A stretch of DNA of 64,000 nt, from assembly GCA_015499995.1 (NCBI GenBank), contig JADNRV010000067.1, forward strand, positions 203,298 to 267,297, given 5' to 3'. Source of the DNA: Flammula alnicola. Taxonomy: Eukaryota; Basidiomycota; Agaricomycetes; Agaricales; Strophariaceae. The position numbers were made by a program, and so were the translations under genes. Within the stretch, counting starts at the first letter, position 1; every line of letters begins with the position of its first letter. Below the pieces are notes generated by a model. The model had not been told where the DNA came from and did no database searches. It saw only the letters and a program-made list of their open reading frames with translations. Below are positions 43,860 through 52,945 of the stretch, in pieces.

Positions 43860-44940
43860 AGAATACAATATGTTAAACCCGCAAATTTGCTGCCACTTGA
43901 AGTGCTCTTGAGCTAGCTTACGACGTTCCATACAAGCGATATGAGCGAGCATGCCTTGCATTGCCAGACCGAATGCCCGCAACCTTCACTATCGAGAAGG
44001 ATAATGTTCCACCGTCGCCGAAAGAACCGAAGCGCTTGGTTGGTAGAGGCGCTTAACCAACGGGAACGCACAGTAGTAGGGTGATATAGATCATGAACCT
44101 TGCATACTCCTCCCGCTCATCTAGCTCATCGCTTTCTGTACCTCCAAACGGTCCAAAACCGCTTTGTGCAAACTGGATGTCGAGTTTCGAGTTTTGACCG
44201 GGATATCCATACTTCCGCTCTGGACGGTCGCACTGACATTGGAAGATACGGAAGTACCAGGAGTGCTTCTCGTGACATTAGAGGCAGAAGTGGAATTGTG
44301 GAGAGCAGAAGTAGAGCGCAGATGTGGTGGTTGTGGTGGGGGCCACTAAGAGATGATATGAGGTGTGACAATTAGCATCAGAAAACAAGAATCAGAAGGA
44401 AAAAAAACGAGGAATGGTGATATGCATAGATAGACAAAACAACATATTTGAGCCGGGATAAGAGCGTTCGTGGGGGCAAGGGCACTATTAAGAATAAAAC
44501 GACTTATTAATAAGAACGGAGAAATTGACAGGGTAAGGAACGCACCGTATAGTACATACGGCTAGGAACAAGCGCACTATGTACAACTACCGACAAAAAT
44601 TACAAGTCTAAATGGTTCAAAGCGATAGTAATATCCAGCATATCAGTCATCGTCTGCTTGTACAGGCGGCGATACTCTCGCAAGAGAGATCATAGCGATA
44701 ACGGCACCCAACCCGGCCGTTTCAAAGGAGAGGGATGCGTAGTGCGAATCAACGCTTCCTGGTTTGACAATTTCAAGGTCTCCAAGTCGCCTTGCTGTGT
44801 TAACAGGAAGGTTCCACCCAGTCTAAATTAGTCATGATGTTGCCTTTGTTTGGTGTCTGCCTCCTGTACAACACCTACCAAATAGAAGCACCACGACCAT
44901 CTCTCCCTTGAACTCGGGCTTACCCTTCGATCAGTTGGGT
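43860..44940. other. Non-coding stretch
   Basis: No gene, RNA or clear repeat was recognised. Confidence 0.4.
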
Positions 44941-44941
44941 A

Positions 44942-45194
44942 ATTATCTGCCCGGCAAGCTCCGGGCAGATAACTTTTTGATGAATATCGTGAATTATGGC
45001 GTCAAATCTGCCGTTGAAGCTCTGAAATTTCAGTTACAGACAAAACATAACTTTTCAAAGGTTCTGTTTCTTTAGGGTTGAAATTTTTGAAATACAGGGC
45101 TCGCATTTCGCAAATTATGCATCTGCCACCAGAAAAGTTATCTGCCACCAGAAAAGTTATCTGCCACCAGAAAAGTTATCTGCCAGGCAGATAA
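44942..45194. mobile_element. Fold-back (palindrome-ended) small element
   Basis: The left end is an imperfect palindrome built on ATTATCTGCCCGG and CCGGGCAGATAA. The right end is the palindrome GTTATCTGCC-A-GGCAGATAAC. Between 45121 and 45177 the 19-bp unit ATCTGCCACCAGAAAAGTT repeats three times. The common word is TTATCTGCC. This looks like a small fold-back or MITE-like element of about 250 bp. No coding capacity. Confidence 0.65.
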
Positions 45195-45229
45195 CTCACG
45201 TGACATTTTCCCGCGTCCGAGACAGCGGT

Positions 45230-45720
45230 CCTCCTCGATGGAGGATATACCAAGTACGACACTGTCACACTGCCCTCCGGCACTCACACTCACACTCGAT
45301 CACTCACACTCACACTCGGCATTCCGGCATCCCTCCTCAAATGTCTTATGTAACATATTTATCTCTCAAATTCTAAGTCCGTTAAAACTCAACGAGGCGC
45401 GCTCCCGCGCGCTAAAGATGAATATTCCCCACCCTCACCCTAACGCGAACCCTAACACGAACCCTAACACGAACCTTAACGCGAACCCTAACCTAACCAA
45501 CCTTAACGCGAACCCTAACCGACCCTAACGACCCTAACCAACCCTAACATCCTAACCTACACCCTAACTGTGTGCCGTTATCGGCACGTTGATGCACGTG
45601 AGATGCCGGGTTCCCGAGTGTGAGTTACCGAGTGTGAGTGTGAATGAGGGTAAGTAGCCGAGTGTGACAGTGTCGAGAATGGGGATTCCTCTCCTCGATG
45701 GGTTCTTGGGCACTCGATAC
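45230..45720. mobile_element. Inverted-repeat element enclosing telomere-like repeats
   Basis: CGACACTGTCACACT lies at ~45258-45272 and in reverse complement at ~45661-45675. Outside each copy is a weaker inverted match (CCTCGATGGAGGATAT versus CATCGAGGAGAGGAAT). Inside each arm are ACACTC-rich tandem words. The same end word GTGTGACAGTGTCG ends a GAGTGTG-rich stretch at ~52895, so it is a repeated family. The centre holds the CCCTAA-like array. Confidence 0.55.
45425..45575 (+). repeat. Degenerate interstitial telomere-like array (CCCTAA/ACCCTAAC)
   Basis: About 15 CCCTAAC-type words occur in 150 bp, separated by GCGAA, ACGAA or CGA spacers, for example ACCCTAACGCGAACCCTAAC. The complement TTAGGG is the usual fungal telomere repeat. 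The spacing is irregular, so this is a worn interstitial array and not a chromosome end. Confidence 0.8.
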
Positions 45721-46400
45721 AGGCTCAACAAAATTCCGGAAACAGCGGAAAAAATTCAGAGCACTTTATATTCTTAAATAACGTGTCTGTGCAAAATTTC
45801 AAGCAAATTAAAGTCATATTGAGCTCAACATTCAAAAATTAGTACCTGGAACTTGCAAAAAATGTCTCCAACCGCGCGCATCCTTGCGCGCGAGGGATTT
45901 TCTGACATTTTCCGACCCGCAGAAATGAAATTTGGGGCTCAAATAAGCCAGCCAAAATCTCCCAAAGAACTGAAGATGTTCCGTGAATTCTTGGTGAATT
46001 CTCTCTCTTTTTCTCTTTTTGAATTCTTTTTCTTACTTTAAACATGGTCAAACACCCAACCTATCCCAGGGAAAACCTGAACTCGTTCGAAAGTTGCGGC
46101 TCTCTTTGTTCTTGTTTACTCTCTGCCTCCCGTATACGGATCTCTTCCTTGAACTCGTTCGAAAGTTGCGGCTCTCTTTGGCCTTGTTTGCCTGTGACCT
46201 CCAACTAGTATGCCGCCTGTCTTCCCTCCGCTCTGTTAATATTGTAAAAGAGACACTGATTTCGCTGTTTTACAGTGATTTGTGGCTACCAGATTTCATA
46301 AATTCTCAACACACTACCAATCTTCAAAGTACGCAAAATTAGTATTTGTTTCCTCTCGAACATTAGATGATGTGTAACATTTCTGCCTACTTTTGCTCCA
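45721..46400. other. Non-coding stretch with a 70-bp partial duplication
   Basis: The segment GAACTCGTTCGAAAGTTGCG followed by GCTCTCTTTG occurs at 46078 and 46151. No gene is supported. Confidence 0.45.
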
Positions 46401-46401
46401 G

Positions 46402-46512
46402 ACCGGTGGAAATGCCAACCCCACCGCTGCGGATTTGTAGGCATCGAGACTGATGAGGACCGCCTGAAGACTCTCATCTCTGAGCTCGAGGGCAAATCCA
46501 CTGCTGAGGTTT
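46402..46512 (+). pseudogene. 60S acidic ribosomal protein P2 fragment
   Basis: After an acceptor-like CTCCAG, the sequence reads TGGNANPTAADL, then a stop. In another frame it continues GIETDEDRLKTLISELEGKS. These two pieces match neighbouring parts of the P2 stalk protein, with a few codons missing between them. P2 helps recruit elongation factors to the ribosome. Neither the N-terminal part nor the Ala-rich acidic tail is present. Confidence 0.65.
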
Positions 46513-46641
46513 GGGTGTTGTGTAATTTTAGGAGGAAGATTGTACCGACGACTGCCAGAAACAACCAAGGTGCGCTCATTTCCGTCTCTGGACTCTGGAG
46601 GCCATGTCGGAGAACTGAAGTGCCGATTATTATGTCTCCAG

Positions 46642-47102
46642 GCTGAAATCACCAATCCCCAAGTCGCCGCTGACCTCAAGAAGAAGCGTACCTTCCGCAC
46701 ATTTTCTTACCATGGAGTCGAGCTCGACAAACTCCTCGATCTGAGCAATGTAGATGTGCGCTTTCTTTGCTTTCCTTTTTGTCACCTCAAAAAACATATT
46801 GATTTACCACTTTTTCGGCTTAGTTCGTTGAAGTATGTGGATTACTACACTTAAATAACCGAAGACATAAATTGAACCTATGTCTCTGTCCTGCTAGCTC
46901 GTCCATGCCCGTGCCCACCGTTGCTTCCAATGCGGTCTTAAGCGCCGTCCCATGGGTCTCATCAAATAAACTCCGCAAGGCCAAGGAGGAGGCCCCTGAG
47001 CGCCCCTCCCAATGAGAAGCCATCGTTGTCAAGACGCATCTCTGTGATATGATTATCGTCCCCGAGATGATTGGCAGTGTTATTGGTATCTACGATGAAA
47101 AG
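46642..47102 (+). pseudogene. 40S ribosomal protein S15 (uS19) pseudogene
   Basis: Exon 1 (46642-46749, after the acceptor at 46641) reads AEITNPQVAADLKKKRTFRT and FSYHGVELDKLLDLSN. Exon 2 (46898-47102) reads LVHARAHRCFQCGLKRRPMG, then LIK, a one-base insertion creating TAA at 46967, then KAKEEAPERPSQ, a stop, VVKTHLCDMIIVPEMIGSV and IGIYDEK. Donors follow both exons (GTAGAT, GTGTGT). uS19 sits in the small-subunit head near the decoding site. The kept introns show it is not a retrocopy, and the last exon is missing. Confidence 0.82.
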
Positions 47103-47104
47103 GT

Positions 47105-47780
47105 GTGTGTCCTTTCCTATTGTCTCGGAGGTTACAATATACAGAGAATTCTGTGTTGGAGTTGCTCATGCAAACCGACACGAGATCCGAGCACGGCGGG
47201 CGCGTCACGCCGCCGTGCATCTGGACTGTTTCCTTTCTATGCGAGTATTTTACTTCCGTCATAACTACTCTACATCTCTTTGGCCTATTGGCCAGTTATA
47301 CTTTACATTTCTTATCATACTGCGTCGGGACTCCGTCGCTTATACCTTAGCCGTTTTCCGCTGTTTCATAGCACACTTATACCGTAGTGTTACGATTTCA
47401 CTCCCTCAGTCTTTGCCCCCAATGACTGAGGGGAGAACTTATTCTACTTTAGTACTGTTTGTATACTTTTACTTACGATATTCTAGCGTATTACTATCTA
47501 GGTATCTATGAATCTTATAGTCTTTGCCCCCAACGACTGAGCATATTACTATCTAGTTTCTTACATTCTGGGGGCCAATAGATTTGAGTAGCTGGTTATT
47601 TGTAGTATTTTAGTTATGACATGAATAAGTAAATTAATGCTTATTCTTGGCAAAAACAACAAAAAAAAACAGCAAGGCGCTGTCGACGAAGACGACCTTT
47701 TATTCCGAAGACCAAATCGAAGCCCCGACCGCCTGAAATCGAGAGCTTCCATTACAAGGGTTTCGGAGTGCTTTGTAGCG
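47105..47780. other. Non-coding stretch
   Basis: It is A/T-rich, with a short direct repeat TCTTTGCCCCCAA[TC]GACTGAG at ~47410 and ~47521. No gene is supported. Confidence 0.45.
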
Positions 47781-48582
47781 ACACCGTAAGTGGTGTCAGA
47801 TATGGAATGCTGAGGCGACGTGGTTCTTATAGTCAGCGAGCTTGAGGTTGAGGTTCGCCTCGAAAACCACGGCAAAGGAATACAAGAAGGTCCTTGGGTA
47901 TAGTTTTCCACATAACGAGCTCGTCGAATCAATCCAGATGATTGAACGTCGTGGTGCAGGTTGCATAGTAGTTTGCAGGTGATGAGTTCTTGAGCTAGTT
48001 GGGAGTTGCGCTGAATAACGGGGTTACACGATTGATAGTATAGGTGGATAAACGACAACCTCTCCTAGCCGAATCGGACTCAAGACGCTGCAAAGGGCTA
48101 TCCCGTCACAAACGCCAGTGACCCTGCTAGAAGATGGAGGGAGGGACGCAATTGACAACACAGGTAGATGAACGCCAACCTCTCCCAGCTCAAGGCGCTG
48201 CAAAGGGCTATCCCGTCACAAACACCAGTAATCTTACTAGAAGATGGAGTGCAGATTGCTCTGCTGTCGACGACTGCAAGAGAACGTCGAATTCAACATT
48301 GCACACAATAGGCTCGTAAGGAGAGAAGGTCCTTCCGGACCTTGTCTAAGAGAAAAGCTAAGCAAAGAAGAATTTGTTTTAGAGATAAGGATATCACTTA
48401 CAGAGCGTTCGAGAGGGCGGTGGTCCATCGATCTACAGAGAAAAGCATGTCAGCCACATGTTTGAGCAAGAACGACAACCCCGTCCCTGGCGTGAGTCGA
48501 AAGATTGTCGGAAAGGCAGACGAGCTGCATGAGTGGAGGAGAATGCTTACCTGCTTATGAGCTCCGAGAATCGAGGTAGAGA
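47780..48582 (-). repeat. ~800-bp repeat, near-identical inverted copy of 60143-60944
   Basis: Read on the minus strand, it runs ACCTCGATTCTCGGAGCTCA, a donor GTAAGCATTC, the 5' part of the TET/JBP gene (48562-48243, including ATG and the first intron), two 120-bp tandem units, then a segment reading MSFIHLYYQSCNPVIQ to ACTTACGGTGTC. The plus strand of 60143-60944 has the same order with only scattered differences. Confidence 0.85.
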
Positions 48583-49150
48583 AGAGACGAATGAGGAGGC
48601 TGATGTCATGAAAGCCGCGCGCCTCGAGGAAATATACAAGGAGCTCAATAGCCACTGTCTCGAGCCAGCAAATGTCTCTGCCAGCGATCTTCCAGGATGA
48701 CACCAGACGAAAGGCGGCCCATTCGTCATCAATCACGATGCCGATGCCCCAAGAGGTGGAGGCGTCAGCGTATAGGTGGAGGTCTTGAGTGTTGCCTCGA
48801 GAGTATAATTGAGGAAACACATCCACCTTTGAAAGAGTAGCCACTCGCCACTTGAGATCGGTGATGACCGATTTCGGCAGAAAGAGAACAGAGTGCTCCC
48901 TGTCGAAAGGGAATTTCAAGGCGAAATTCAGAACGACTGTCTATGTAAACGAATGCAACATGACACAACGAGCCATGGATTTTTTGGAAGTCCAAAAGCT
49001 GGCATGGGTGGCCCGAGAATCGGTCGAGAAACTGGTGAACATGACCCAGGAACTTGAGGCGCTTCGAGACCCTGAACGATTCAGCCATGGCTTGTGTGAA
49101 GAATGTACAAGGCAAGTGCGGTGGAATTTCGCGATATCCATGGTACACGC
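48560..49150 (-). pseudogene. Retroelement reverse transcriptase/RNase H fragment
   Basis: Minus-strand frames read FQKIHGSLCHVAFVYIDSRS (upstream frame), FPFDREHSVLFLPKS, ITDLKWRVATLSKV, LHLYADASTSWGIGIVIDDE, then RDICWLETVAIELLVYFLEA and FHDISLLI. The D-A-S start and the W-x-E-x-x-A-x-E-L-L helix are the pattern of an RNase H domain joined to a reverse transcriptase, as in retroelements of mushroom fungi. Just after LLI, where HSDN is expected, the frame passes into SILGAH and the TET/JBP 5' fragment. It is thus a truncated fusion at a repeat junction. Confidence 0.65.
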
Positions 49151-49449
49151 TTCAGTACCAGGAGGTGCGTGGGCAATCTGATGATAACATCGTCAGCCTA
49201 TGACCCCAAAGGATGTGTATGATGATGGTATGAACTTGACCAAAGATCCCGAAGGCTGTAAAGATAACATGAGCCTCGACGATGAGAGAAAGGGAGCAGC
49301 GACAGAGTCGAAGCAACCCTAACACGCGAAAGAAGCGCGCTCGCGCCGACATTGCGGAAACACAATGCTCGCAAGATGTGAAATGTAGGGAAATTCACTA
49401 TATCAGCCACTTTTGACGCAGTATCAAATCTAGCAGGAAAGTGCTCTTC

Positions 49450-49660
49450 GAGCCGTTCCATTCACCCTCAGAGAAGGGATGCTCGCTTCGCTCGCAAATA
49501 GACAACAAAAATCCACTTCATAGTCCTCGGAGCAATCCAGAGGGCGATCGTGGTTGAACGTTGAACGTTGAACGTTGAGGCCTTGGCCTTGAGGCCTGAG
49601 GGACTCGGAGTCGGAGAAAGAAAGCGACGAAGATTGCCCGCTGTTTGGCTCAACCATCTT
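49450..49660 (-). repeat. Dispersed repeat fragment E
   Basis: The minus strand carries the GCGAGCGAAGCGAGCATCCC segment and the GCCCTCTGGATTGCTCCGAG word also present at 5520-5600, 56720-56800 and 59490-59560. A 9-bp tandem (CGTTGAA, three units) lies at 49557-49578. Confidence 0.75.
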
Positions 49661-49679
49661 GCACAAATAACAACTACGC

Positions 49680-49870
49680 CTTTGAATTCGATTGACCTTT
49701 CTCCTCCAAGTCCCCACCCACCGTTACACCCACCCCGTAATTCCCTTTTTGCCCCGTCATTTGGCGTCGGCGAAGGTTTTTTCTTGTTGATTTTTCATTA
49801 CTTACCGTTTTCATCTTTTACAGCCACCCACCGCTGTCGCCCACCGACAAACGATCTCTCTATGGTGCGG
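49680..49870 (+). repeat. Repeat segment shared in reverse with 58540-58710 and in part with 50990-51090
   Basis: Shared words are CACCCACCCCGTAA, TCATTTGGCGTCGGCGAAGG, TTTTTCTTGTTGATTTTTCA and GCCACCCACCGCTGTCGCCC, ending CGACAAACGATCTCTC. The same CGATCTCTC-type end recurs near 51090 and 58490. Confidence 0.7.
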
Positions 49871-51440
49871 TCGGACTTTACGCCTCTACTTTTGTACAGG
49901 CGCCAAATCGGCTGGCCGAAAAAAATTATATACATACACAAAAAATAGTTAATTTAATGTAGATAAGTATGCACCACAGAACAAAATTTTACCGGATATA
50001 CTGTACGTAATCAGGTACCCGGTCACCAAAGCTCATTTCGAATGCCGTGCAGTGAGTTCTGCACTCCACGACAAAAGAGTAGTACCTGTAGGTGTTATAG
50101 GATCTTAAAAATGTGAATCTGCAATAATAAATTCAATAACTGGTATTGGACAGCTTTTGGGCAAGAAAACTTTGCCTAGGTCATTTTAATGGGTTTACTG
50201 GGAAGTCGGTCACTGCTTAAATTCCTCAGTAACCCCAAGCACTCCTCAGACATGGTTCTCAAAATTTAATATACTTGTATTATGCATGAAGGAGCAATTT
50301 ACCTGGGAAGAAATTTCCTCTTTGTTGCTATGATATGGTAGATCACATTTTAAGATTCTCTGAAATAAGCATTTTGACTGTTTTGTCCATTCATGAAACC
50401 ATGAAGGAGAAAATTGAAGCTATATTGATACTGTCTTTATGCTATCTTATAGTGCATGCTTCTGGTTTTCTAACAAGCCCAACATCTCACTAACATGCCT
50501 CCTCATCGTCGAGGAAATTCACAATGACCGAGTACCTGCAGTGACCGAGTACCTGATTATGTACAGTAAGGAGCGCAAGCTTCACAACGAAATCTTCAAC
50601 TATGGGTCGATGAAATGGATGTTCAGAAGGTGCAGCCCATGCACGCGAAGGTCGCCATTGTAAATGCCATCCTGTGATTGACCCACAGAGCAGGTCTCGG
50701 AGCAAAGGAAGCTCAGCTGCAGGCTGGTTGCAGGATAATAAGTTCAGTTCCCGTCAATACACCTCCCACAGAGTAAATCTAATCTAATCATTCACGTGAT
50801 TTATTACTTGATGTGGACATGCGCACGGACCTGCGCCAAATTCGTGATTACAAATTTATCAACTTCGTCAGTTTTGAATATTTTCCTTATCCCTCTGGTA
50901 GATTTATTCTTCTCACCAAATGGAGTGTTTTTACTAGAGGGATAAGAAATCCATGAAATTTTGGGCGACGTGATCGACTTGTTCAAAAGTAGCGGTCTAA
51001 AGTCCGACCGCACCATAGTACTGATACATTGGGATCGTTTGCGGGCCTTGGACCGTTCCACCACCACACCGTTGTCGCCCACCGACACGCGATCTCTCGA
51101 ACTTGATACATTGGGGTCGTTTTCGGGCCTTGGACTGTCTTTCAGAACTGTTGCACTGCTTGCGTTCAATGGGTATTCTATCCCCACTTCTGCCGCAGTT
51201 CATCTACCTCTGCCCGAGCACACTCTCTCAACCCACCACAACGAGCAGACACCCCCACACTCGCTTGCACCTCACCACACTTAGTTGGACTTAGATACTT
51301 TGAATGTCGTAGAAGAAATCAGTCGGATTTAAAATGTTCAGTATATAATAGATTTAGACTACATTAATTGTGAAAATACTACGTATCAAATATAGTCTTT
51401 TACATAGAGTTCGCATCAAAAAAATACACGGAGTTCACGT
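49871..51440. other. Gene-poor stretch
   Basis: It is A/T-rich with no supported gene. 50590-50720 has a longish frame (KVQPMHAKVAIVNAIL) that I cannot assign. 50990-51180 repeats part of the 58.5-kb segment. Confidence 0.4.
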
Positions 51441-51448
51441 CAAAAAGA

Positions 51449-52606
51449 TTAGAGCTGGTGTTGAAAGGAAGGTTGGCGAATGATGTGTCCATCCGGGTCC
51501 AGCTCATAATGTTCAACAGAATGCTTCTCCTTGTCAACCTGTTCACACGCATGAATTCCTGAGCACCTCAGGCGACTTCTGCGACACTCGATTGCCTCTC
51601 CAGCAAAAATGTTGATGGTAGAGCGAGAGTCGCCTTCTCCGGTTCCACCTCGCCATGAGTCCTGGTCCTGTAAAGAATTAAACGGTCAATTTGGATTAAA
51701 AGAGGTGAGAACATTTAACGAACCATATCTTTGATTAGAGCATCAATAGAGAGGATTTCTCCATCCTCGTCGTAGAAAATTTGGTCATACTTCTCATCGC
51801 TCAGATCAATAACATAGGCCCGTTTGTCGTGAGGGACAGGCCAGTAGGATGGGCGTGAGGAGAGATATTCGATGGCATTGACACAAAGTTGGCGGTTGAG
51901 TCTGTGAGAGCCGAGTTTCACCTTTGACGTAATGTCCGAATCACTGCTCATTCCGACATCCAAATCTGGCTTGGGAAAATCCACAGCCTCGTCGTCACTA
52001 GAGAAAAGTTCAAGAACTTCTTTTCCGTCATTGAGGGAAGTACGGAAAAGGGCAGAAGATCGGACAGGTGTGAGAATGGGTGAGATGTCGCGTTCCTTTT
52101 TTATGACCGCGTCCGAGGTCTCCGCTTCATCGTCGCTGGACAAGATTTCAATCAATTCCTTTCCATCCTCGTGAGAAGTACGAAAATATCCAGAAGCACA
52201 TCCGAGAGGTGCGAGGGTGGCTGGTGACGCGTCGCGTTCCCTTTTGATGAACGCGTCTGACGCGTCAGGGTGGCGTGGTTTTCCTGGATGAAGTTCTCAA
52301 GGAGGGCTTGTGAGACTTCAGAAAGTGTCGAAAATCGTTGACATTGACCCAGTCGGTGTCCAAAAACCTGGCTGGATTCGCTCTCAGGAAGGCTTCCGTA
52401 TACATCTATTTTTGTTAGGCTTTTCTGAGCGTGTATGATAAGGAAATAAATCAATGACTGACTGATTCTCGGAAGTCTTTGAGAACTCCACAAGGAATGG
52501 TGCGGAGAAAGGCTTCCTCGTCGTTGTCGCGGGGCATTTCAATGATGTCGATTGAGGGAGAGGGAGAGGGATGGTCAAGGAATGGTAAAAAATCACAAAT
52601 CTTCAT
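51449..52606 (-). CDS. Transposon-associated hypothetical protein with internal repeats and a Cys motif
   Basis: The minus strand starts MKICDFLPFLDHPSPS and continues MPRDNDEEAFLRTIPCGVLK, then after a probable intron MYTEAFLRANPARFLDTDWV. A ~50-residue module repeats: DAFIKRERDASPATLAPLG to FRTSHEDGKELIEILSSDDE, then DAVIKKERDISPILTPVR to FRTSLNDGKEVLELFSSDDE. Next comes YLSSRPSYWPVPHDKRAYVI. After an intron (GTTCGT to TTTACAG) the last exon reads QDSWRGGTGEGDSRSTI and IECRRSRLRCSGIHACE (C-x6-C-x6-C), ending SFQHQL. The last part recalls an expanded family of mushroom-fungus proteins linked to transposons. One frame step near 52290 is unresolved, so it may be broken. Confidence 0.5.
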
Positions 52607-52749
52607 GCATTGACGCAATCCTCGAATAAATGTTGGTATTTCTACCCATACATAGGACTTATAGACATATTTCGTAGATATTCAATGAAAGAGGGGTCGA
52701 AACTATGTTTTTTTTCTGTATGTTAGCCTAATATGTGAAAGCCGACGCG

Positions 52750-52925
52750 GAAGTATCGAGTTTGGTAGAGCGGATCAGTGTGTACGGCGGTGAATGAGTG
52801 TGGTCAGGGGGGACCAGTGTGGTCGGCCGAGTGTGAGTGTGGTCGGCCCGAGTGTGAGTGTGTACGGTTGAGTGTGTGTGTCCAGTTCACCTGAGTGTGA
52901 CAGTGTCGCAAGACGTATATACCCT
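52750..52925. repeat. GAGTGTG-rich stretch ending in the GTGTGACAGTGTCG word
   Basis: Repeated words GAGTGTGAGTGTG and GTGTGGTCGGCC lead to GAGTGTGACAGTGTCG at ~52893-52908. The same end word closes the element at 45661-45675. No left partner was found here, so this may be a half element. It lies between the 3' end of the kinase gene and the start of the Cys-motif gene. Confidence 0.6.
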
Positions 52926-52945
52926 CGTGTATATCCTCAAGTTTT

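Noticed and set aside
45121..45195. CRISPR-like short repeats
   Set aside because: The 19-bp units are directly abutting with no spacers, and the genome is eukaryotic.
45238..45528. Frame with HSHSH and NPNTNPNTN runs
   Set aside because: It is translation of ACACTC and CCCTAA-type repeats, not a protein gene.
47561..48058. Minus-strand frame MSFIHLYYQSCNPV
   Set aside because: It recurs only because the whole 800-bp block is duplicated; codon use and content do not look like a protein.
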